A stretch of DNA of 5,387 nucleotides from Methylovirgula sp. (GTDB lineage Bacteria; Pseudomonadota; Alphaproteobacteria; Rhizobiales; Beijerinckiaceae). The stretch spans positions 1 to 5,387 of the forward strand of contig JASHSW010000242.1 in the NCBI GenBank assembly GCA_030038595.1. The letters are read 5' to 3'. Numbering within the stretch: the first letter of the stretch is position 1; each line of letters starts with the position of its first letter. Made by a program: the position numbers and the translations under genes. Of the stretch, positions 1 to 4,678 are shown piece by piece. The notes under the pieces are model-generated. The model saw nothing but the letters and a program-made list of their open reading frames with translations, made no database searches and was not told where the DNA came from.

Positions 1-100
1 AACCTGATCCGGTTGCCAGCCTCGCGGCAAGCCGCTAAAGGGGCCGGTCGCTTCCGGTTATTCCGAAGAACAGCTTGATTCGGCAATCGGAACGGCGCGC

Positions 101-177
101 GCGCCCGTAGCTCAGCTGGATAGAGCACTAGACTACGAATCTAGGGGTCGGGAGTTCGAATCTCTCCGGGCGCGCCA
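101..177 (+). tRNA. tRNA-Arg (anticodon ACG)
   Basis: A full cloverleaf can be drawn. The acceptor stem GCGCCCG (101-107) pairs with CGGGCGC (167-173). The D arm is GCTC/GAGC. The anticodon stem CTAGA/TCTAG encloses the loop CTACGAA, giving anticodon ACG. The T arm GGGAG-TTCGAAT-CTCTC has one G-U pair. Discriminator G174 is followed by an encoded CCA (175-177). ACG is the arginine isoacceptor whose A34 is normally deaminated to inosine by TadA, so that it reads CGU, CGC and CGA (family knowledge). I could not identify a clear -35/-10 promoter in the 100 bases upstream; TTGATT at 75-80 has no matching -10. The 3' end (145-177) has a degraded second copy at 1289-1321, which is unusual and is described separately. 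Confidence 0.97.
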
Positions 178-203
178 GATAAATCAAATTTCGGCGAAAT
201 AAA

Positions 204-230
204 AAAGCCGGCAGATGACCTGTCGGCTTT
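204..230 (-). terminator. Intrinsic terminator of the outer-membrane barrel gene (possibly bidirectional)
   Basis: An 11-bp stem (204-214 with 220-230, one G-U pair) closes a 5-base loop. Read on the minus strand, the stem is followed at once by a run of T (complement of 201-206 and the A-rich bases before it), the classic rho-independent form. It sits 45 bases past the stop of the leftward barrel gene at 276. Read rightwards, the stem ends in TTT and then CGTTCTCTC, so it could also stop transcripts from the tRNA gene, less efficiently. Confidence 0.85.
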
Positions 231-275
231 CGTTCTCTCAAAACCGACCTTTCAGGGGACACGGCTCGAAAGAAT

Positions 276-1019
276 TCAGTATTTGGCAACGACCGGCGTT
301 GGCGGCGCGAACATATCAAACTTGTAGCTGAAGCCCGCCTCAACCCGTTGGTTCCACAGATCGGTCTCGTGCTCATTTTCCGTGCCGGTGTAGAGCACAC
401 TCTGACCGAAGTCGGTGAATCGATACTCGGCGCGGATCGACCAATTCGGGTCAACCGCATATTCGACGCCAGCGCCCGCGGTCCAACCGAAGCGGCCATA
501 GTCGTCCCCGGCATAAAAGGTACCGGGAGGATTCTGCGCGGTATTGCGGAAGTCCGCGTAGGCGCCGCCGCCGGTGACGTAAATCAGCAATCGATCCCAG
601 GCGACACCCGCCCGGGCGCGAATGGATGCCTCAATATCGGTGTTGGTAGTATTCGCCCACGTATTCGCATTGGAAAGGCCGTTGCCGTTGTAGTTCGTGC
701 CCTCGACATCGCCTTCGACGCCGAGGACAATCGGGCTCACTTGATAATTATAACCAATATGACCGCCGCCGACGACGCCCTTATCGGCATAGGGAATCTC
801 GGCGGCGATGAAAGTAGTGTTGGTAGGATCGTAGCGATCCCAACCGGTCTGTCCCCACTGAACGCCGACTTGGCCGCCTATATAGAGGCCCGTCCAGCTA
901 AACTGCGGCGGAGGCGGCGGCTCGAAGGTTGCAGGCTCCTTGGTATTCGGCAGGTCCGCGGCTGCGGCGGCCACCGTCATCGCTACAAGCGCAGTGCTGA
1001 TTAAAAGAGCCCTGTGCAT
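276..1019 (-). CDS. Omp25/Omp31-like outer-membrane beta-barrel protein
   Basis: Encodes 247 residues. An N-terminal signal peptide (MHRALLIS..., hydrophobic to about residue 20) has a likely cleavage after the alanine run before ADLP. A short proline-rich linker (PPPPP, residues 34-38) follows, then the barrel starts with the family hallmark FSWTGLYIGGQVG (40-52). Further barrel features are the GWTAGAGVEYA strand (178-188), the NWSIRAEYRFTDFG segment (192-205) and a late strand VEAGFSYKF (226-234). This is the small porin-like barrel common in Rhizobiales (Omp25, Omp31, RopB relatives), an abundant structural outer-membrane protein; the exact function here is inferred. After the last strand there is a 13-residue tail ending VVAKY, so the protein still ends in an aromatic residue. 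I chose the ATG at 1019 over one at 1067 because the latter lies inside the predicted promoter, a signal peptide begins directly at 1019, and GGGGGG lies 7 bases upstream. It is monocistronic, with its own promoter and terminator. Confidence 0.9.
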   Translation of the reverse strand: MHRALLISTALVAMTVAAAAADLPNTKEPATFEPPPPPQFSWTGLYIGGQVGVQWGQTGWDRYDPTNTTFIAAEIPYADKGVVGGGHIGYNYQVSPIVLGVEGDVEGTNYNGNGLSNANTWANTTNTDIEASIRARAGVAWDRLLIYVTGGGAYADFRNTAQNPPGTFYAGDDYGRFGWTAGAGVEYAVDPNWSIRAEYRFTDFGQSVLYTGTENEHETDLWNQRVEAGFSYKFDMFAPPTPVVAKY

Positions 1020-1053
1020 CGAAGTGCCCCCCGAGCTTACGATTCTGTCGGGG

Positions 1054-1081
1054 ATTATGGCGGCCACTTTCGAAGAGACAA
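1054..1081 (-). promoter_or_regulatory. Probable sigma-70 promoter of the barrel gene
   Basis: On the minus strand TTGTCT (1081-1076, 4 of 6 to TTGACA) and CATAAT (1059-1054, 5 of 6 to TATAAT) are 16 bases apart. Transcription would start near 1047, giving a leader of roughly 28 bases before the ATG at 1019. The fit of spacing, position and strand is good, but it is a pattern match without expression data. Confidence 0.55.
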
Positions 1082-1246
1082 GGAGTTCACGTCTTCAAAG
1101 AAAGGCGGGCAATTGAGGAACTTCTCCCGTCGTTGCGGGGACTGACTTTGCCGTGTGGTCGGGGAGCCGTCGGCCGGCGAGCGGTGCGACCGTGTGCGAA
1201 TAGACCAGTTCGACGATCGACATACGCCGGTCGGCCCACAGCTCAA

Positions 1247-1321
1247 GTGCGCGACCTCACGTAGGCGTTGTCCGGTAATCCGGACAAAGGGCCGGCAGTT
1301 CGAATCTCTCCGCGCGCGCCA
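1247..1321 (+). pseudogene. tRNA-Arg remnant / tRNA-like sequence
   Basis: Positions 1289-1321 match the T arm and acceptor end of the intact tRNA-Arg (145-177) at 30 of 33 bases; mismatches are at 1292, 1296 and 1313. The T loop TTCGAAT and the encoded GCCA end are kept. A plausible 5' acceptor strand GTGCGCG (1247-1253) pairs with CGCGCGC (1311-1317) with one G-U pair. The rest is not a normal tRNA: the D arm is too short (CCT-CACGT-AGG) and lacks the GG of the D loop. The anticodon region is an 8-bp stem with a 4-base loop instead of 5 bp with 7 bases, and the T stem has a C-C mismatch. It is therefore either a decayed tRNA copy or just the duplicated 3' end left by an integration event, with the 5' pairing by chance. 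It is very unlikely to be a working tRNA. Confidence 0.6.
1268..1287. repeat. Perfect 8-bp hairpin inside the tRNA remnant
   Basis: TTGTCCGG (1268-1275) and CCGGACAA (1280-1287) are exact inverted copies around the loop TAAT. It lies where an anticodon arm would be expected but has the wrong geometry. No T-run follows on either strand, so it is a poor intrinsic terminator. It lies about 70 bases downstream of the DUF1398 gene stop and could still mark or protect the 3' end of that transcript. Confidence 0.5.
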
Positions 1322-1357
1322 AGCCTCCCCGTTCTTCCGCCATCCGAGGCAACGCAT

Positions 1358-1759
1358 TCATGGCTTGGCGCCCGGAAACCATTCGACATAGGAGTCGTTG
1401 GTGCGTCCATAATAGAGCGCGCGGCGGCCGGCGAGACTGACGATGTAGCCGACGCAGCCGGCGGCGGCGATGCGCTCGCAGAATTCGCGATAGCCGATCT
1501 CGCCGCGCTGGATGGTGCGCAACGCCTTTTCGACGCCCTCGGCGGAGAATGTCTGCGCCGGCGCGCGCGACTTATGCCCGCGCACGACTTCGATTTCGCC
1601 GTCCGGCATGTAAAAGGTCCGGTTCCCACCGATGAGGTCGGCGAGGTAGCGCTCGACGCCGACTTCCATGAGGGCTTTCACCACGTTCGGGAAAGAGATC
1701 CTCTCCTCCTCCGATGCTTTGCTCACCTCGTGCATGACATCCTTCACATGCGTATCCAT
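1358..1759 (-). CDS. DUF1398 family protein
   Basis: Encodes 133 residues, the usual size for this family. The recognisable core is ISFPNVVKALMEVGVERYLADL (residues 21-42), followed by NRTFYMPDGE (46-55), which resembles the conserved pattern in DUF1398 members such as E. coli YbcV. The C-terminal part (GEIGYREFCERIAAAGCVGYIV, then a YYGRTNDSYVEWFPG end) is also typical. There is no signal peptide or membrane segment, so it should be a soluble cytoplasmic protein. The biochemical role of the family is unknown, and I do not assign one. The ATG at 1759 has a strong ribosome-binding site AAGGAG (1771-1766) 6 bases upstream. It lies 53 bases downstream of the MarR-family gene on the same strand and may be co-transcribed with it, separated by a small hairpin. 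Confidence 0.85.
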   Translation of the reverse strand: MDTHVKDVMHEVSKASEEERISFPNVVKALMEVGVERYLADLIGGNRTFYMPDGEIEVVRGHKSRAPAQTFSAEGVEKALRTIQRGEIGYREFCERIAAAGCVGYIVSLAGRRALYYGRTNDSYVEWFPGAKP

Positions 1760-1795
1760 GTCTCTCTCCTTGGGTTCGGGGTGGTACTTGCAGCC

Positions 1796-1814
1796 GACCC
1801 GCTCGCAGCGGGTC
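1796..1814 (-). other. Intercistronic hairpin at the marR-type gene stop
   Basis: GACCCGCT (1796-1803) pairs perfectly with AGCGGGTC (1807-1814) around the loop CGC. The stop codon of the MarR-family gene (1813-1815) forms the base of the stem. No T-run follows in the direction of transcription, so full termination is unlikely. Partial termination or uneven expression of the two genes is possible. Confidence 0.4.
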
Positions 1815-2286
1815 AATCCAACGGAACGGAATTCAATCTTCGTCGCCGGACGATCTCCCGCATGGCCTTCTCGATCGCCTCGCGCGCGGAGCGATCGAGG
1901 CAGGCGAAAAATTCTCTGTCGTTCTCGTCGGCGAGAGCGGCAAGCGGCGGCACGAGCGCGCGGCCCTTTGCCGTCAGCGCCAGCATTTGGAAACGCCCGT
2001 CCCCGTCGCCCGCTTGCCGCGTCAACAAAGCTTTGGCGGCGAGCCGGTCGGCGAGCTTCGAGATCGCGCCGCGCGTCATGCCAAGCCGTTCGGCGAGTGC
2101 GCTCGGCACGATTTCCCGGTCGTATAGTTCGCGCAGCACCACCCATTCGGCGACGGTGACGCCGCGCTCCTGGACTTTGCGCGCGAACGCCTGCGAAACC
2201 TGGTTGGACACGTAGCGCAGCCAATAGCCCAAATGACTGTCGAGCGCGCTGATGGTCGGCGATTTCCTTGGCACGACGGGCTCCAT
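1813..2286 (-). CDS. MarR-family winged-helix transcriptional regulator
   Basis: Encodes 157 residues, normal for MarR proteins, which bind palindromic operators as dimers and usually repress their own gene and a neighbour. The N-terminal helix HLGYWLRYVSNQVSQAF (about residues 18-34) is the dimerisation part. VTVAEWVVLREL leads into the helix-turn-helix SALAERLGMTRGAISKLADRL (about 62-82), followed by the wing TRQAGDGDGRFQMLALTAKG (about 89-108) with its typical D-x-R motif, and C-terminal dimerisation helices. The single cysteine (in FFACLD) is not at an OhrR-like N-terminal position, so a peroxide-sensing role is not supported. An in-frame TTG at 2295 could add three residues; I prefer the ATG at 2286. 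Neither start has a Shine-Dalgarno sequence, and the predicted promoter would leave only about 5 untranslated bases. The large inverted repeat overlapping the start suggests autorepression. Confidence 0.9.
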   Translation of the reverse strand: MEPVVPRKSPTISALDSHLGYWLRYVSNQVSQAFARKVQERGVTVAEWVVLRELYDREIVPSALAERLGMTRGAISKLADRLAAKALLTRQAGDGDGRFQMLALTAKGRALVPPLAALADENDREFFACLDRSAREAIEKAMREIVRRRRLNSVPLD

Positions 2287-2329
2287 AGTTGACAAGGAAA
2301 CTACATGCCTATTGTTTCCTTGTCAACTA
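2286..2329. promoter_or_regulatory. Large inverted repeat, probable MarR-family operator
   Basis: Two 16-base arms, TAGTTGACAAGGAAAC (2286-2301) and GTTTCCTTGTCAACTA (2314-2329), are perfect inverted copies with a 12-base spacer. The left copy is itself partly palindromic (TAGTT at 2286-2290, AACTA at 2299-2303), so each arm can be read as a separate MarR-type box about 18 bases long. The repeat covers the regulator's start and the only good -35-like element in the divergent gap. This is the arrangement expected for a regulator that represses itself and possibly the divergent VOC gene. A role as a plain hairpin is less likely, since it lies at the 5' end of both genes. Confidence 0.75.
2298..2326 (-). 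promoter_or_regulatory. Possible promoter of the MarR-family gene, embedded in the operator
   Basis: On the minus strand a perfect TTGACA (2326-2321) lies 17 bases from TAGTTT (2303-2298), a weak -10 with 3 of 6 matches. The predicted start of transcription, near 2291, is about 5 bases from the ATG at 2286, implying a leaderless or near-leaderless message. This agrees with the absence of a ribosome-binding site. Both elements fall within the inverted repeat, so a bound regulator would block polymerase. Confidence 0.4.
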
Positions 2330-2432
2330 CTTTTTCCGCCGGCCGCCGGCGCGCCAGGCATCGCCTCGCGCAGCTTGTATTTGCCCGCAAGACGTGCCGA
2401 CAATCCAGGCTCCCGGCAAGAGGAGAAATCTT

Positions 2433-2795
2433 ATGCTCGACCACGTCGGAATCCGCACCAAGAAGTTCGCTGCTCTCGCCAAATTCTATCAGAAGGTCTT
2501 GGCTCCGCTCGGCTACGAGAAGCTCGTCGCGTACGACGAGGCCGCCGGTTTTGGCCGGGATCAAAAGCCGTCGTTGTGGATCGGCGCCTCGAACGAGGCG
2601 AGTTCCTCCATGCACATCGCCTTCGTCAGTCCGACGCGCGCCGCGGTGCAAGCGTTTTACGAGGCGGGGCTCGCCGCCGGCGGGCGCGACAACGGCAAGC
2701 CCGGTCTGCGCCCCGACTATCATCCCCATTATTACGCGGCGTTCGTCATCGACCCCGACGGAAATAACGTCGAGGCCGTCTGCCACCACGCGTGA
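2433..2795 (+). CDS. VOC superfamily (glyoxalase/bleomycin-resistance/dioxygenase fold) protein
   Basis: Encodes 120 residues, the usual length of single-domain VOC proteins. Two beta-alpha-beta-beta-beta modules are visible. The first starts MLDHVGIRTK with His4, the second includes SSMHIAFVSP with His61, and the end reads DPDGNNVEAVCH with Glu114. These match the positions of vicinal-oxygen-chelate metal ligands (family knowledge). Members are metal-dependent lyases, isomerases, dioxygenases or binding proteins for antibiotics; the substrate cannot be read from this sequence. There is no signal peptide, so it is cytoplasmic. The ATG at 2433 has AGGAG (2421-2425) 7 bases upstream, which decides the start; longer in-frame extensions would cross the operator. 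It diverges from the MarR-family gene and probably is controlled by it, which hints at a stress or small-molecule response, as an inference only. I could not identify a clear -10 element for it. Confidence 0.88.
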   Translation: MLDHVGIRTKKFAALAKFYQKVLAPLGYEKLVAYDEAAGFGRDQKPSLWIGASNEASSSMHIAFVSPTRAAVQAFYEAGLAAGGRDNGKPGLRPDYHPHYYAAFVIDPDGNNVEAVCHHA

Positions 2796-2813
2796 GACGC
2801 CGCGTCGGGGCCT

Positions 2814-2845
2814 AGGGCGTTCGCCCTCGCGCGGGCGAGCGCCTT
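2814..2845 (+). terminator. GC-rich hairpin after the VOC gene, possible terminator
   Basis: A 13-bp stem including two G-U pairs (2814-2826 with 2833-2845) encloses the loop TCGCGC, 18 bases after the VOC stop codon. Flanking GCGTC and GACGC can extend the stem with an internal loop. There is no T-run after it, so a factor-independent stop is uncertain, but the position fits 3'-end formation. Nothing convincing was found between here and 2945. Confidence 0.45.
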
Positions 2846-2945
2846 CCGAGGGACGCTGAGGTTGCATGCCGGCGCGCTTGCCGCAACGTGCATGGCGGAG
2901 ATGCGTCAGCACGCGTTGTCGCCCTCAATGCCGCGCTCGGCCGAA

Positions 2946-2962
2946 TCACAAGTTCGTTGTGA
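2946..2962. promoter_or_regulatory. Operator-like palindrome upstream of the efflux gene
   Basis: TCACAA (2946-2951) and TTGTGA (2957-2962) are exact inverted copies around GTTCG. A third copy of the half-site, TCACA, lies at 2981-2985, overlapping the putative -35 element. The size fits a dimeric repressor such as a TetR- or MarR-type efflux regulator, but no regulator is encoded next to it in the window. It is not the TGTGA-N6-TCACA arrangement of CRP. A short hairpin or chance is possible. Confidence 0.35.
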
Positions 2963-2979
2963 GTGGCAAAAACAGAACA

Positions 2980-3008
2980 ATCACAGGGTTTTGAAATACC
3001 TGAATAAT
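2980..3008 (+). promoter_or_regulatory. Possible promoter of the NodT-family efflux gene
   Basis: ATCACA (2980-2985, 4 of 6 to TTGACA) and AATAAT (3003-3008, 5 of 6 to TATAAT) have the ideal 17-base spacing. They lie in a locally AT-rich stretch of otherwise GC-rich DNA. Transcription would start near 3015, just before the stable hairpin at 3018, so the message would begin with that structure. The -35 is weak, so an activator or a different promoter is possible. Confidence 0.4.
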
Positions 3009-3017
3009 CCCTCTGTT

Positions 3018-3053
3018 AGGTTGGCGCGCGGTTTTTCCGCGCGGAGCCAACCT
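3018..3053 (+). promoter_or_regulatory. Stable leader hairpin at the efflux-gene start
   Basis: AGGTTGGC and GCGCGG (3018-3031) pair perfectly with CCGCGC (3037-3042) and GCCAACCT (3046-3053), giving 14 bp. The loop is five T residues and GGA (3043-3045) is bulged on the 3' side. The bulge plus the next G forms GGAG, which would be the Shine-Dalgarno sequence for the TTG at 3053, whose first base closes the stem. The hairpin could limit translation, protect the 5' end of the message, or show that the true start is further downstream. It has no T-run behind it, so it is not a terminator. Confidence 0.5.
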
Positions 3054-4672
3054 TGCCAACTCGTTCCCAGGAATGCGAAGGAGAGTTGCCGCCGATCGAA
3101 AGGCTGCGTTTCGGCGTCTGGCGCCGCGTAAACGGGTCTTGCTCCGTGGATTTGCCGTCGCAGAATCCTCTCGCGCCCGAAATATTGCCTTTTGCGGCGC
3201 TCGTGCTGTTTGCCGGAATTTCGCTGAGCGCCTGCACCGTCGGACCGGATTATGTGCGCCCCGCGGCGCCGACTTCGGCGCAATTCAAGGAAGCGAAGGG
3301 CTGGAAAATCACCCGTCCGAGCGACACGCTCGATCGCGGCGCGTGGTGGTCGCTTTACAGGGACGCGAAGCTCTCGTCGCTGATGAGCCAGGTCGAAATT
3401 TCCAACGAGACGGTCAAGGCCGATGTCGCCGCCTACGACGAGGCGGTCGCCATCATTCGCGAGGCGCAAGCCGGCTACTTCCCGACGGTCAGCGCCGCCT
3501 ATGGCGCAACCGACGCGCACCAGGGTTCGGGAACGACGACGACCAGCGGCGTTACCTCCGGTCGCTCGTTCACCAACGCGGTATTCAATCCGGTCGCCAA
3601 CGCGACCTGGGATCTCGACGTTTGGGGCCGGATCCGGCGTACCGTGGAAAGCAACGCGGCTGCCGCGCAGGTAAGCGCCGCCGACCTGCAAAATGCCAAG
3701 CTTTCCGCGCAAGCGGCTCTGGCGACCGCCTATTTCAACCTGCGCGCGGAGGATACCCTCAAGACGTTGTTCGACCGCTCGGCGGTTGCTTACCAGAAGA
3801 CCCTGGACATCACCCGCAATCAGTACAAGGCGGGCTACTCGGGCACGGCGAGCGTGGGAGGAGTGACCGCCGCCGACGTGGCCGCGGCGCAAGCGCTCGT
3901 CCAGACCACCGAGGCGGAAGCAATCGCCACCGACGTCTTGCGCGCCCAGTATGAACACGCAATTGCCGTGCTGATCGGCCGCCCCCCGGCCGATCTGACG
4001 ATCACGCGCGGCGTTCTCGCCGGGAACGTCCCGCGCATTCCCGTCACCGTTCCCTCGGTGCTGCTGGAACGGCGCCCCGACATCGCCGCCGCCGAGCGCC
4101 AACTGCAGGAAGAGAACGCATTGATCGGCGTTGCCGTCGCGAATTTCTATCCCGACATCAATTTGACGGGGATGTTCGAATTCGCCGGGCCGACGCCGCT
4201 GCCGATCACAATGGCGGACGAAGCCTGGTCGGTCGCCGGCAATGCCACGCAAACGATTTTCGACGGCGGTCTCTTAAGCTCCCAACTTGCCGCGGCGCGC
4301 GCCGTCTATCAGGAGAGCGTCGCCAATTATCGGCAAACCGTGCTCACCGCGTTCCAGCAGGTGGAAGACGAACTCGCAGCGGTGCGCATCTTGGCAAAGG
4401 AGCTGGCCGTGCAGGAAGCCGCGGTGAAGAACGAAGGTACCGCGGTTCAAGTTTACTTGAACCAATATCAGCAGGGCCTCGTCAACTTCACCACAGTCGT
4501 CACCGCGGAAAACACCCAGCTCGCCGACGAAATTACCGCCATAGAAATCCGCCAAAGTCTTTTCGTGGCGAGCGTAGCGCTCGTCGAGGCGCTGGGCGGG
4601 GGATGGGACGCTTCGCTGCTGCCCAACCTCAACGGCCTCTCGACGGTGCCGACGCTCACCCCTCCTCTTTGA
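3053..4672 (+). CDS. RND efflux outer-membrane factor lipoprotein, NodT/OprM family
   Basis: Encodes up to 539 residues. A hydrophobic stretch (about 45-60) ends in the lipobox LSAC, with the lipidated cysteine at 61, followed by TVGPDYVRP, the standard start of mature NodT/OprM/CusC proteins. Two outer-membrane-efflux repeats follow. Landmarks are WWSLYRDAKL near the start, NATWDLDVWGR (W186-R193 within it), and LLERRPDIAAAER starting at residue 337 at the head of the second repeat. These trimeric proteins form the channel through which RND pumps expel drugs, metals or other compounds; the substrate is unknown. The start is uncertain. TTG at 3053 has GGAG 6 bases upstream but gives an unusually long 60-residue presequence. 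TTG at 3086 sits too close to AAGGAGAG. GTG at 3146 gives a 29-residue presequence but without the expected positive charges. A probable adaptor gene follows on the same strand after 359 bases. Confidence 0.92.
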   Translation: MPTRSQECEGELPPIERLRFGVWRRVNGSCSVDLPSQNPLAPEILPFAALVLFAGISLSACTVGPDYVRPAAPTSAQFKEAKGWKITRPSDTLDRGAWWSLYRDAKLSSLMSQVEISNETVKADVAAYDEAVAIIREAQAGYFPTVSAAYGATDAHQGSGTTTTSGVTSGRSFTNAVFNPVANATWDLDVWGRIRRTVESNAAAAQVSAADLQNAKLSAQAALATAYFNLRAEDTLKTLFDRSAVAYQKTLDITRNQYKAGYSGTASVGGVTAADVAAAQALVQTTEAEAIATDVLRAQYEHAIAVLIGRPPADLTITRGVLAGNVPRIPVTVPSVLLERRPDIAAAERQLQEENALIGVAVANFYPDINLTGMFEFAGPTPLPITMADEAWSVAGNATQTIFDGGLLSSQLAAARAVYQESVANYRQTVLTAFQQVEDELAAVRILAKELAVQEAAVKNEGTAVQVYLNQYQQGLVNFTTVVTAENTQLADEITAIEIRQSLFVASVALVEALGGGWDASLLPNLNGLSTVPTLTPPL

Positions 4673-4678
4673 GGAGGG
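4660..4678 (+). other. Hairpin overlapping the efflux-gene stop codon
   Basis: CCCTCCTC (4660-4667) pairs perfectly with GAGGAGGG (4671-4678) around TTT; the stop TGA (4670-4672) lies at the loop and 3' arm. No T-run follows, so it is a weak terminator candidate. The 3' arm is also a near-perfect Shine-Dalgarno sequence, placed 7 bases before a GTG at 4686 that would open a 22-codon frame; this small frame is not convincing as a gene. Confidence 0.4.

Larger units (their letters stand above)
1020..1357. other. Intergenic region (338 bp) between two leftward genes
   Basis: No convincing protein-coding gene is seen. The short open frames here read through the tRNA-like sequence and resemble the familiar false translations of tRNA genes. 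The left end carries the barrel-gene promoter (1054-1081). The right half carries a tRNA-like remnant (1247-1321) with a perfect 8-bp hairpin (1268-1287). No terminator with a T-run was found downstream of the DUF1398 gene stop at 1358, so its transcript may continue into this region. Confidence 0.6.

Noticed and set aside
3..38. A short open frame entering from the left edge and ending with TAA at 36-38, possibly the C-terminus of a gene.
   Set aside because: Only 11 residues are visible (ending ASLAASR) and they match nothing recognisable; another frame also stays open from the edge to 78.
128..514. Minus-strand open frame over the tRNA and the porin gene end.
   Set aside because: Its end is the typical false translation of a tRNA gene, and the rest is out of frame with the clear porin gene.
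348..1004. 218-codon plus-strand open frame opposite the porin gene.
   Set aside because: It is antisense to a gene with a signal peptide and family motifs; composition gives a long chance frame with no domain and no ribosome-binding site.
1055..1391. Short open frames on both strands in the 1020-1357 gap.
   Set aside because: They read through the tRNA-like remnant, show low-complexity Arg-rich sequence and overlap the promoter or the DUF1398 gene.
1268..2215. 315-codon plus-strand open frame opposite the DUF1398 and MarR genes.
   Set aside because: Both minus-strand genes have clear family signatures and suitable starts; the plus frame is Ala/Arg/Ser-rich shadow sequence.
2336..2355. Very GC-rich palindromic bases (CGCCGG/CCGGCG) between operator and VOC gene.
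   Set aside because: Short and expected by chance in this composition; no regulatory interpretation can be supported.
2301..2912. Minus-strand 203-codon frame and plus-strand alternative frames over the VOC gene.
   Set aside because: The VOC frame has metal-ligand motifs and a good ribosome-binding site; the others have no recognisable domain.
2958..2985. TGTGA and TCACA as a CRP/FNR-type site.
   Set aside because: The 18-base spacing between these half-sites is wrong for CRP (6 bases); the tighter TCACAA/TTGTGA palindrome explains them better.
2981..4252. 423-codon minus-strand open frame opposite the efflux gene.
   Set aside because: It is antisense to a well-supported NodT-family gene; long antisense frames are common in GC-rich coding DNA, and its sequence is Gly/Arg-rich without a domain.
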